Source: Zasmidium citrigriseum
Taxonomy: Eukaryota; Ascomycota; Dothideomycetes; Mycosphaerellales; Mycosphaerellaceae
Direction of reading: 5' to 3'
Length of the DNA: 64,000 nt
Assembly: GCA_002786025.1 (NCBI GenBank)
Contig: NHNW01000007.1
Coordinates: forward strand, 434,001 to 498,000
Shown: positions 1-9,274 of the stretch, in pieces
How the letters are laid out: each line of letters opens with the position of its first letter
Position numbering within the stretch: position 1 is the stretch's first letter
Position numbers and translations under genes: made by a program
Notes under the pieces: model-generated
Told to the model about the DNA's origin: nothing
What the model saw: only the letters and a program-made list of their open reading frames with translations
Databases searched by the model: none

Positions 1-489
1 AAGAAAATCGTCGTCTTCGTTAATGAACGTGAAAAGACCATCGAACTCGCCAACTACCTCCGCTCCAAAGGTATCGATGCAAACGCCTTATCCCGAGACA
101 GCGATGATAGGAAACAAGCCGAGATCCTCGCGTCCTTCACCGGCGCCGCAAGCCAACCTCCTACCAAAACCTCCCCTCCCGACGAACCACTCAGCCCCGG
201 CGACCTCGCCGAACGCACTACCGGCTACAAACCCACCCTCCGCAAACTCGAAAACACCAAAGTCCTCGTCATGACCGACATCGGCTCCCGCGGCATCGAC
301 ACCCTCCTCGTCAAACACGTCATTCTCTACGACGTCCCGCACACCAGTATTGATTTCATTCATCGCCTCGGTCGTGTGGGACGAATGGGACGCCGAGGAA
401 GAGGGATTGTGTTGGTGGGCAAGCATGATCGGAAGGACATCGTTAAGGAGATTAGGGAGGGGATGTTTAAGGGGCAGGCGCTGATTTAG
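1..489 (+). CDS. MRH4: ATP-dependent RNA helicase, mitochondrial (MRH4-like), 3' part only
   Basis: The window opens inside this gene. Frame 1 is open from base 1 to the TAG at 487-489, giving the last 162 residues. They form the C-terminal RecA-like domain of a DEAD-box helicase: a motif IV-like start (VVFVNE), motif V (TDIGSRGID) and motif VI ([13 protein letters not shown], the arginine-finger region). The protein stops soon after motif VI, with the short tail ([12 protein letters not shown], then GQALI) that I associate with Mrh4, the mitochondrial DEAD-box protein involved in large ribosomal subunit assembly. A proline-rich insertion lies between motifs IV and V. The N-terminus, targeting peptide and Walker motifs are outside the window. 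Helicase is certain; MRH4 rests on family resemblance. Confidence 0.85.
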   Translation, partial: KKIVVFVNEREKTIELANYLRSKGIDANALSRDSDDRKQAEILASFTGAASQPPTKTSPPDEPLSPGDLAERTTGYKPTLRKLENTKVLVMTDIGSRGIDTLLVKHVILYDVPHTSIDFIHRLGRVGRMGRRGRGIVLVGKHDRKDIVKEIREGMFKGQALI

Positions 490-863
490 ATGGTGATGGT
501 GATACCCTGTACAGATATTTGGGAAATGTATAAGTGCTCCTCTCTGACCCTCCTTCTCATACCTTTTGTGGGTGGGAGGAAATTATGTCCTATCCGCCTG
601 GACACTGAAACAGGCGCAGCCATTTCTGATGTTGCGACTTGCTCAAACCAGCGCGGAAAAGTATGTGATTCTGGCTCCCAGTCGTCTTCAGTCTTCTCCC
701 TCTCGTCCACAAGAATGGAGACAGGCCTAACACGCGGTGAGCTACAAACTTTCATACCGGCAATCGAAGCTATAAACGGCTTTTCTGTATACCACTGATA
801 GGTACATACCAATATCATCCGTCTCATGGTCCCGTAACCTCATATCATCTCTCAGTCTAATCC
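490..863. other. intergenic, convergent 3' ends
   Basis: This is the gap between the end of the helicase gene (+) and the end of the aldo/keto reductase gene (-). It should hold both 3' UTRs. I see no gene or clear repeat. Confidence 0.5.
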
Positions 864-1901
864 TTATTTGCTGTGCCAGAACTTCGCCTTCCCATGCTTC
901 CCATCATCATCCTCCAACCCTTCATACAAATCCACCTTCCAGCTCTTACTCGGATTATTATACCTATGATGAAACTTCCCCAGCCCATCAATCTTCTTCA
1001 AATCCTTCTTCTTAAGCACACACTCCGGGGCGTGAAAATTGGACGAGATATACTCTTTGTGAATACTCTTCGGGATCACGCTCGTTCCCCGGCTCATTCC
1101 CCACTGCAGCACGACTTGAGCAGGCGTGCAGGAGCGTTTTCTGGCGATTTTGTTTACTATCTTGTTTTTGAGGAGAGGGTCGGGAGGGCCTGAGTTGTCG
1201 TACGTGGGGTTTGTTCCGGCCAGTGGAGAGTAGGCGGTTACGTGTATGGAGTGGTTTGCATGCCATTGAATCCATTCGTTTTGTTGGAGGTAGGGGTGGA
1301 GTTCCATCTGGTGCACGGCTGGTGGGACGGAGGTATGGTTCAGGAGGTCTTGCAATTGGGCGGGCGAGAAATTGGATACGCCGATGTGGCGAGTCTTGCC
1401 TTTTTGCAGGAGAAGAGCCATCGCGCCCCAGGTATCGACGTATGAGATTTTCTTTCCAGAGAACAGTGTGTCCGCTACCGGCCAATGCATATGGTAGAGG
1501 TCCAGGTACGTCAAGCCCAGTTTATGCAGCGAGGCATCGAGGCCTGCTTCCACGCGATTGGGGTCATGATTATCATTCCAGAGTTTGCTGGTGATCCAGA
1601 GATCCTCGCGCTGTATACCGGTACGGAGAAGACCATCACGAATACCCTTTCCTACTTCCTCTTCGTTGCCGTAGGCGGCGGCGCAATCGATATGCCGGTA
1701 GCCAGTACGGATTGCCCAGGACACTGCTTCGCTAGTGTTCTTCTCTTTCAGGTTCCAGGTTCCGAAGCCCAGGAGGGGGATTGCGTCGAGGGTGAGGGGT
1801 TCAACTGGGGATTCGATAGGCGTGATGGGGATCTGGTCGTTTGGTTGGGATTTAGCTAGGACGAAGGCTGCCAATGGCAGGAGGGTGAGTGGCTTCATCA
1901 T
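864..1901 (-). CDS. aldo/keto reductase with an N-terminal hydrophobic leader
   Basis: Single-exon 345-residue NAD(P)H-dependent oxidoreductase of the AKR superfamily. The barrel starts near residue 40 (IPLLGFGTWN). The catalytic tetrad is visible: Asp72 (HIDCAAAYGNE), Tyr77, Lys106 (TSKLWND) and His139 (YHMHWP). The cofactor-binding end follows (GVSNFSP, PLAG, VIPKSIH). The enzyme probably reduces aldehydes or sugars; the substrate cannot be read from sequence. The first 17 residues look like a signal peptide (MMKP, then a Leu/Ala-rich stretch), which is unusual because most AKRs are cytosolic. A later start would remove it, but no methionine lies between residue 2 and the barrel, so this start is favoured. 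The C-terminus is a lysine-rich extension. Confidence 0.9.
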   Translation of the reverse strand: MMKPLTLLPLAAFVLAKSQPNDQIPITPIESPVEPLTLDAIPLLGFGTWNLKEKNTSEAVSWAIRTGYRHIDCAAAYGNEEEVGKGIRDGLLRTGIQREDLWITSKLWNDNHDPNRVEAGLDASLHKLGLTYLDLYHMHWPVADTLFSGKKISYVDTWGAMALLLQKGKTRHIGVSNFSPAQLQDLLNHTSVPPAVHQMELHPYLQQNEWIQWHANHSIHVTAYSPLAGTNPTYDNSGPPDPLLKNKIVNKIARKRSCTPAQVVLQWGMSRGTSVIPKSIHKEYISSNFHAPECVLKKKDLKKIDGLGKFHHRYNNPSKSWKVDLYEGLEDDDGKHGKAKFWHSK

Positions 1902-2397
1902 CGTGGCTGATGAGGTTGACAGAGGAGGTGAGAGGGTGCTCGAGCAGGCGATGAGCTGCAGCTCTGATACTTAACCATTCCTTGCCCCGTCCCCCACTTC
2001 TGTGAGATAGAGATGGTGATGCAATACTCGTCATCGCCAGTCATCCTCGATGCGGCACCGATGCAAGTGGCGAGCTCTCTCGGCTGTCACATGCACCTTC
2101 AGAGTGATGGTCTTCTTTGCGTTCCTTCCGCATTGAGATGTATTGTGATGCCGAACATTCACTCGCACCCGTGAAAAGCAAACATTCATCTGAACTCGTG
2201 AGCATGTGGAAGTCGATTTAGAGTTTCAACGGTCAAGCCACTGATCGCACGCGCCACGATTTTCATCTGAGGCGCGTCGATGGCGGGGAAGCGCGTGTTT
2301 TCGCAAAGTTCGCGTGCTGCAAGCCGTTTCTTTCTCTCTTCTTTCTTTCCCCTCGTCAACAGCGAGCGAGGCCACCTCAAGGTGAAGACAAGCCAAA
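1902..2397. other. divergent intergenic promoter region
   Basis: Shared upstream region of the aldo/keto reductase (-) and CTP synthase (+). It includes a pyrimidine-rich tract just before the CTP synthase start. No gene seen. Confidence 0.5.
2327..2354 (+). promoter_or_regulatory. pyrimidine-rich tract upstream of CTP synthase
   Basis: A 28-base run of almost only C and T ends 43 bases before the CTP synthase ATG. CT-rich tracts at this distance are common near transcription start sites of highly expressed filamentous fungal genes. The role here is inferred from position. Confidence 0.4.
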
Positions 2398-4304
2398 ATG
2401 AAGTACGTTCTTGTGTCTGGAGGTCAGTATATCGACATTCCTCATTTAGTACTCAAACTGACGGGTTCTAGGTGTCATCAGCGGCGTGGGAAAAGGCATT
2501 ATCGGTATGGACTCGAGCACATGTGACACCAAAGACAATCCCGACCCAATGGCTTACACTCCTCCAAGCCTCTTCCGCCGGCCTGCTGCTCAAGACTATG
2601 GGTCTGAAAGTCTCCAGCATCAAGATCGACCCTTACATCAACGTTGATGCGGGTCTCATGAACCCACGTGAGCACGGCGAGGTCTACGTTCTGGACGATG
2701 GCGGTGAAGTCGATCTCGATCTCGGGAACTACGAGCGATACCTCAACATTACTCTGACTCGCCAGAACAACATTACCCTCGGCAAGATCTACCAGCAGGT
2801 CATCCAGAAAGAGCGTGATGGGAAGTACCTTGGCAAGACGGTGCAGGTGGTTCCACATGTCACTGGAGAGATTGAGGCATGGATCGACCGGGTTGCCAGA
2901 GTGCCAGTAGATGACACTGGAGAGGAGCCGGATGTCTGCATTGTCGAGCTGGGTGGTACAGTCGGCGATATCGAGAGCATGGCTTTCGTCGAGGCTCTGT
3001 GCGAGCTGAGGAGAAAATGCGGCAAGGACGACTTCATGCAGATCCACGTCTCCTACATCCCGGTGGTGCATGGCGAGCAAAAGACCAAGCCCACCCAAAT
3101 GGCCATCAAGGCTGTTCGCTCAGCTGGTCTGATCCCCAATCTCATTGCTTGCCGGTGCGAGAAGCCCTTGGAAGCCGGAGCCATAGACAAGATCGCACGC
3201 TTCTGTCAAGTTAAGAACGAGGACGTATTGGCTGTGCGAGATATGCCTTCGACTTACCAGGTGCCGATCCTTCTGCATGAGCAGAACTTGGTCCAGCTCA
3301 TGACTTCTACGCTACGACTCGACACTCTCAAACTCTCCCCCGAACTGCAGGACAAGGGCATCCGGATCTGGGACACATGGCGACGATTGACCTTGGGCTT
3401 GGAGCACATCCATGAACAGGTCGAGATCGTTCTGGTCGGCAAGTACCTGGACCAACCTGATGCCTACTGCTCAGTCATCAAGTCTCTTGAACACGCCGCA
3501 ATGTACTGCCGCAGGAAGCTTCGCGTGAAGAACGTCGACGCTGAGCACCTTGAAATTCAGTGCAACAAGTCCGATCCAGCTTCGTTCCACAAGGCGTGGC
3601 ACGATGTTTGCACTGCTTCAGGCATCCTCATCCCGGGTGGTTTCGGTAGCAGAGGCACCGAGGGCATGATTGCCGCAGCGAAGTGGGCCCGAGAGAACAA
3701 GACTCCATACCTTGGTGTCTGCCTCGGCATGCAGATTGCAGTGATTGAGTTCGCTCGATCTGCTTGCAATGTTCCACTTCCTCAAGCGACATCCTACGAA
3801 TTCGATGGCTCGGATGGCGATCGTGTGATTGTCGACATGCCAGAGCACAACCCCGGCCAGATGGGTGCTACCATGCGTCTCGGCATCAAGCCTACCTACT
3901 GGCAACCTCACACCGAATGGAGCAAGCTGCGTGCTCTTTACGGTCTCTCCAACGACAGCGTCACGGAGAGACATCGTCATCGATACGAAGTCAACCCATC
4001 TTACATCGAACAACTCGAGGAGAACGGCATGACCTTCATCGGCAAGGATTCCACTGGCGTGAGAATGGAGGTCATCGAGCTGAAGGATCACCCATGGTTC
4101 GTCGGCGTCCAGTTCCACCCCGAATACCTCTCCCGCGTGCTTGACCCCTCCAAGCCATACCTGGGCTTCATTGCTGCCAGCGCCGGCATGCTTGACGAAG
4201 TCACTCGCGGCGGCAGTCCATCTGGACGTCTCTCTCCGACGTTTTATGACAATCTCGAGACTGGCTCGCGCACGAAGGTCAATGGACACGCCAATGGCGC
4301 TTAG
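2398..4304 (+). CDS. URA7: CTP synthase (glutamine-hydrolysing)
   Basis: Converts UTP, ATP and glutamine to CTP, the last step of pyrimidine nucleotide synthesis. The spliced model has three exons: 2398-2422, 2472-2504 and 2569-4304, with introns of 49 and 64 nt, giving 597 residues. Splicing restores the conserved start MKYVLVSGGVISGVGKGII followed by ASSAGLLLKTMG; without it the N-terminus reads into intron. The synthase domain has the IKIDPYIN and GEVYVLDDGGE motifs and the LTRQNNIT segment. The C-terminal class-I glutamine amidotransferase has its nucleophile Cys404 (GVCLGMQ) and the His536/Glu538 pair (HPEY). Exons 1 and 2 are only 25 and 33 nt, so gene finders easily miss them. Length is normal for fungal Ura7. 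Confidence 0.97.
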
Positions 4305-4813
4305 AAGGCTGCCTATTGAGGGAGACACGATTTGCATCTATCGGCGTTCTTGGGCATTCGGTGCATAGCATAGGCGTCTCGGTATGGTCTTAAGATTCAT
4401 GAGAGTACAAAAAACGGGGCTGAAAGTACGATATAGATGGGGTACTAGACTTGTCTGTAAGTCTTTGAGGCGGTTCTTGATTACTATTGATATCCTACAG
4501 TATGAAGAACCATTTCACACGAGTCTCCACTGTAATGTGCTTCACAACACCTGCTTAGGTTTCCGCGGACTGTGGGCCATGCATGCCATAGACTAGAGGC
4601 GGTAGCGCGGCATTGAACCAGTTTTGGGACTGAGCTCGATTCGGAAAGCAGCACGAAAGGATCGCATAGGATCAAACCCTAAATTCTTCTATTGTTCCTG
4701 CTGATGTATACATCATAGCTCGACTAGGCTTCGATGTTTCCTTTCAACTGAACAAGAAGCAGCTCCAACAACCACCAAGGAGGATTTGACGGCAAGAGAC
4801 TTGTGACTCCATC
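4305..4813. other. intergenic
   Basis: Between CTP synthase and the sulfotransferase-like gene, both on the plus strand. It should hold a 3' UTR and a promoter. No gene or repeat seen. Confidence 0.5.
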
Positions 4814-5747
4814 ATGAGTTCATCAGAACGGTTCGTCGATACGCTACCTCCGCCTGAGAAGAACACTTCCATCGAGGTGATTGTCCTTGGACTCTCGCGA
4901 ACAGGAACAATGTGTACGTCTCTCCAACCTCCAACTGACAACCCAGCTGACCTCTTCTCCAGCAATGTACACAGCCCTCAACACCCTCAAGTACAAATCG
5001 TACCACATGACCGAAGCAATGCTCAACACCAGCAAAGGGCACCTAACAATGTGGAACGAAGCCGTGTTGGCGAAATACGGTCGCAGCCCTTCAACATCCA
5101 CCACCAACCTTCCAGCTCCTTACACCCCAGCAGACTTCGCCAAGCTCCTCGACGGCTACACCGCCACAACAGACATCCCTACCGTCCTCTTCCTCCCGGA
5201 ACTTATGGACGCGTATCCTGATGCGAAGTTGATACTTACAACCCATCCAAGGGGTGTGGAGGCTTGGTTAAACAGTGTCAAGAATAGTTTCTACCGCGTC
5301 GTGAACTGGAGGATTTGGGACACCATTCTCATGCCGTACGATGAGACCTTTTCCGCGCCGTATATTTCCCTCGTTCGTCGAGTCCTCGAGATCTGGACTG
5401 ATCAACCTTGGAGCGTTGCCAAGGACTTCGATGCGATGGAGGGACGCTTGAGGAAGACGTACTTAACGCATAACGAAGAGATGAAGAGGATGGCGGGGGA
5501 GCAGGGGAGGAAAGTGTTGGAGTTTGATCCTAAGGTTGGTTGGGGACCGCTTTGTGAGTTCTTGGGGTGCGAGGTTCCGGTGGGGAAGGGGGAGTATCCG
5601 AGGGTTAATGAGGGGAGTTGGGCGGCGAGGGCGCATGTTTATGTTGTGGGGTTGAGGTTGTGGGATACTTTTGGGGCGTGGTTTGTTGGTGGGTTGGCAG
5701 GGCTGGGAGTTGTGATTGTGGCCTGGTTGTGGATGGTGAGGAGGTGA
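4814..5747 (+). CDS. sulfotransferase-like P-loop protein with C-terminal membrane anchor
   Basis: Two exons, 4814-4913 and 4963-5747, with a 49-nt intron, giving 294 residues. Splicing joins VLGLSRTGTM to SMYTALNTLKY, rebuilding the GLSRTGTMSM P-loop typical of the fungal Sulfotransfer_4-type family (sulfotransferase-fold, NAD/PAPS-like binding). A second landmark is LILTTHPRGVEAWLNSVKN in the middle, the usual position of the PAPS 3'-phosphate-binding segment. The last 25 residues form a hydrophobic helix ending in RR, so the protein is probably anchored to an intracellular membrane. Members of this family are often described as sulfotransferases, but the substrate is unknown and true sulfotransfer is not established. 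The family call is fairly secure; activity is inference. Confidence 0.85.
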
Positions 5748-7873
5748 GGTACGGAGTCGTACTGTATGAGAAGACTTGAATGATCGATTATTGAGGAGTA
5801 CCCAGCATATCATCAAGGAAGCGTGCAATAGGGCAAATGGCGAGACCCATCAGATGTTGAGACTAAGGAGAAACGATCAACAATCCTCCAGCATGTCAGC
5901 GTCCAGGAAGCACATCATAGGGCACATATCATGACATGTGAAAACAAAACTGACTCCCGCATCCCGAAACCGAGCAAGAGCGAAGTTTCTCATCAGCCAT
6001 GAATTTAAGCTTGATATCAAGGAGGATCTCGCTATTCAAGGTAATCCATGCCCGGGGAGCTGGTAGCTTCGAACCGGGACCATGGTGGCGATGCTCTCAA
6101 ACCAGGATGGCAACGTGACTTGGTTCTTGCTCTGGCACATGGCAAGGTGTGTCAAATCTTGACGTTGTGATGGTGGTGCATGTCGATAGTTGGGCTGGAG
6201 TATACCTGTCGTTCGTTTCGTCCTCGAAGTCAGTATGTTGTTTCAGTATATTGTTGACTTCCGTACTTCGTACTGCTGACTCGTCCAAGCCAACTCGACA
6301 TATCACCCTGGTGTGCTGACGGTGGCGAAAATGTACATCTCTAAGTACCCGTATTTCGTCAGGCTCCGAATTCCCAGCATAGCCTGTCACGAAACCGCTG
6401 TTTCAGAAAGCACGTTATCGAAGTCGTCATCTGCTGATCCTACAATTGGACATTTGACCTTCCCAGAAAGTTGGGATGGTTGTCCTCGGGAGGGATCTTC
6501 CCTGCTGGATCTGTGGGAAGATCACCTGCAGCCTGGTCATCGGATGCCGGCACTGGCAGCAACGACAAGTCCGTGATCGATGAAGGTTTCGGCTTCGCTT
6601 TGAAGGGTGAACGGCATCGGCTCCGCAATGGTGAATCGTGTTTCATTTCTGAGATCTCGCGTATAGGCTTTTCTGCTCGAAGTGATTTGGAATCGAAAGG
6701 AGATAGGGCTTCGCCAGGATAGCCGGGCTCGTTGTCGAGGCTCGACACCGCAGGTCTCATTCGAGGAAGAGGTGATCTGGTCTGGCCGGGCACTCTTGGT
6801 CCTGGTCAGCCAAGTGCCAATGCGACAACAGATTGAGGACCTCGATGAACTTACCAGCCATCTCGCCCCCTAGTCCAAATCAAGGCAATGCGGCACAGCC
6901 TCTCCAGACCCCATGCCATGTCGGTACTCACGAGCCTAAAGCATACGAACTGCAGGCCTGAAGCTTGTTGCAAAAGACACATAGGGCAAGCTCAGCGCCC
7001 GTCGTAATCAAAGGGTCCTTGCCGACGACTCGTGCAGCATCTTCTTCAAGCGCTCTGCCCGAGCAGAAAGATCTCGGGATCGCAGCGTCAAGATCCTTCA
7101 TCAAACGTGCAGAAGACAGGACTGGGATAGCATGAAGTTGGGCGTGAACCGCCGTGCATCAACGGCCCGGCTTGCTGAGTCGCGAGGCTTTCGGCTCCTC
7201 CGATGCCGCGTGCTGCGTAGTCAGGGAGATAGACTCCCGAACGATAATAGCATTGTAAAAGTATATTGACGACAACGGGGGATGTTTGTCAATCGCTTGG
7301 ATGAAAAGCTCTGTCTAGACTACATCAATCAGATACAAGGATATTGTTCTTCTCCCTTCATCATTAGATCTTATGCGCCGATGAGGTGAAGCTTGCCGCC
7401 CAATGCATACCTCGGTATTCAATAGTGGTTCGTGTGGTCATCAACAGGTCCAAGGAGATAATACGGGCGTGTTGAAGAATGCCGTCCCATCAAGCGCCCA
7501 GCCCAGTCCAGATACCCATTAGCGAGATCGATCCAGCCGCCGTCGTGAGCACAACACCAGCTGGTCGTTTAGTCGCTCCTGCAAGGCAAGCAGTCCCCTC
7601 CCTGGAAAGAACATGCAATGCTGCCCGACCGCATTGGAAAGAGACGCCCGCCGAACCAGAAAGCCGCCTGCGTGAAGAGTCGGCCGTGAACCATCGGAGA
7701 TTTTCGCTGCTCCATCTTCGTGTGCGACGTGGTACAGTCTCAGAAATGCCTCGCCCGCGGCTGGACCGCGCCGGCAATCGTCAACGGGTCCCGCCAGGCA
7801 CAGGAGCCCACAAGACCCAATATCAACCGTAGATCCCGTCGTCTGTTATCTTCTCATCTTCATCTCATCTCTT
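5748..7873. other. 2.1-kb stretch between convergent genes, with minus-strand coding-like fragments
   Basis: No continuous gene spans this region, which is long for the gap between two convergent 3' ends. Fragments on the minus strand look protein-coding in places (see the entry at 6440-7110 and the related finding). The remainder shows nothing I can assign. Base composition resembles the surroundings, with no AT-rich collapse typical of RIP. Confidence 0.4.
6440..7110 (-). CDS. possible spliced hypothetical gene (weak)
   Basis: Two open stretches are linked by good splice signals. The upstream one starts with an ATG near 7105 and runs to a strong donor (GTGAGT) near 6932; it encodes about 57 residues with several cysteines (LCVFCNKLQAC). 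The downstream one runs to a stop at 6440 and encodes about 115 Ser/Pro-rich polar residues (ITDLSLLPVPASDD). A second donor (GTAAGT) follows an ATG GCT G near 6865, and a CTGACCAG acceptor lies near 6807. Frames join cleanly only if an AAG acceptor or a downstream start is used, so the exact model is uncertain. I do not recognise the protein. It could be a real lineage-specific gene, a decayed gene or chance. Confidence 0.3.
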
Positions 7874-9274
7874 CTACGCGTGTTGCTTTCTTCTCTTGCC
7901 CTTCTTTCGCGCCTTCGTCTTGGGACTGACACCGCCCGAGCTCATCGCGTCGCTACCATCATCACTCTCGTCCTCGCCCTCTGACGATGAACCCGATTCG
8001 ATTTCCTTCTTGGCCTTGCCCTTGCCTTTACGCGCCTCGGAGCCCTTCTTGACACCGACGTTAAGGCCCTGTCTTCGCAACGCCTTGAGAAGAGCACTGC
8101 TGGCTCGCATTCCGGGAAAGTCTTTGGCGGTGTAGACGCTGAAGACGTCCGTCACGATGCTACCTAGAGTGACTGCACCCAGGGTCATGTTCATGGGATC
8201 GACGCGAATGAGCTTGAATCTCAGACGATACTTGCCGGGCGATCTGCAACTCAGGTCGGGAAAGACGAAGAACTGGCCCGCGATACCATTCTCGTCCTTG
8301 GCTTGGTACGGTGATGCCACGAGTGTGCCCATCAACCGCCGTGTCGACGGCATGTCTGGATGAGCTGGGGGCAGCTCCGTTTCGTCCTCCGTGCCGTCGG
8401 GACTGAGCAGAGCGGTATGCAGCGCCATCATCGCGTAATCTTGATCAGGCATGCCTGAGCGATCGGTAATCTTCAACTCGATGATCGGGGGAGGATCGAC
8501 TACTCGCCGGTCGCGCTCACCAAAGCCACAAGCGCGCGCAGCAACGGGCTGCTGTCGTATGCTGAGGTTGTAGTTCAACGGTGGTACCTGGATCGCGCGA
8601 GGCTTCGGCGCTACTGAGGAATGATTTGACGGCCCGAGGGACGAGCGCGGTGAGGCTTCAGAGTGCGTGTAGCTGGGAGACGAATACCCGCTGATCGCTG
8701 GACTGTACTGCCGAGGAACGCCATGATCAGGATGGCTTTGCGCTTGCGGAGGAGGGTACTGTGCTCGAGGATACTGCTCGGATGGATATCCTTGTGGTGG
8801 TTGACGGAACGGCATCGGGGCTTGGTCGAGACGGTGCTGTGGCGCTTGCGGGTACGACGGCGGCTGAGGTCGGTATTCCGCGAATGGTGGACCATGATGG
8901 CTTGGAGGTGCGCCGTAATGAGTTTGCTGCGCTGGTGGACGTGGCTGTTGGCGCGGCGGAGACGGTGGATTGGATGAGAGCAGCTGCGATACAGGTATCG
9001 AACGTGTGGCTGTCGTTCTTGTCGGTGAGGTGGTGTCAGGCTGCGGCACTTGCATTGGTGGCAGTTGTACGTTACGACTGGCGTCGTTGTAACCAGGTCT
9101 GCTCTGCGGCATCGAGTGAATTGGCGGCAATTGAGGCCCTGGTGACCGTTGTTCTGGCCGTCCGAGGAACGCCAGTGAAGGGAAGTTCTGCGGTCGCTGT
9201 GTTTCTGCCATATGCTGCGTCCTGTTGTCTATGAATGGAGGCTGGATAGGGGTAGGCCTCCCTGACTGCGACAT
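7874..9274 (-). CDS. velvet-family regulator, VelC-like architecture
   Basis: Single exon, 466 residues. The velvet fold (an NF-kappaB-like DNA-binding and dimerisation domain) occupies about residues 235-395. Landmarks are RQQPVAARACGFGERDRR, then PPPIIELKI, RRLMGTLVASPY, FFVFPDLSCRSPGKYRLRF and VYTAKDFPGM. These proteins couple light and development to sporulation and secondary metabolism. The N-terminal half is rich in Pro, Gln and Ser, and the C-terminal tail is Lys/Ser/Glu-rich with likely nuclear-localisation patches (KGKGKAKK, KARKKGKRRK). A long Pro-rich N-terminus followed by a C-terminal velvet domain fits VelC better than VelB, whose domain is split, or VeA; VosA is the main alternative. 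The upstream region is exceptionally long, 6.4 kb to the next gene. Confidence 0.92.
   Translation of the reverse strand: MSQSGRPTPIQPPFIDNRTQHMAETQRPQNFPSLAFLGRPEQRSPGPQLPPIHSMPQSRPGYNDASRNVQLPPMQVPQPDTTSPTRTTATRSIPVSQLLSSNPPSPPRQQPRPPAQQTHYGAPPSHHGPPFAEYRPQPPSYPQAPQHRLDQAPMPFRQPPQGYPSEQYPRAQYPPPQAQSHPDHGVPRQYSPAISGYSSPSYTHSEASPRSSLGPSNHSSVAPKPRAIQVPPLNYNLSIRQQPVAARACGFGERDRRVVDPPPIIELKITDRSGMPDQDYAMMALHTALLSPDGTEDETELPPAHPDMPSTRRLMGTLVASPYQAKDENGIAGQFFVFPDLSCRSPGKYRLRFKLIRVDPMNMTLGAVTLGSIVTDVFSVYTAKDFPGMRASSALLKALRRQGLNVGVKKGSEARKGKGKAKKEIESGSSSEGEDESDDGSDAMSSGGVSPKTKARKKGKRRKQHA

Noticed and set aside
6060..6110. Possible tRNA T-loop (TTCGA context)
   Set aside because: On neither strand could I form a matching acceptor stem and D-arm around it.
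7400..7870. Hint of a DHHC palmitoyltransferase (TTIE-like motif on the minus strand)
   Set aside because: The diagnostic Cys-rich DHHC domain is not present in any frame; upstream similarity needed several frame changes and is likely chance.
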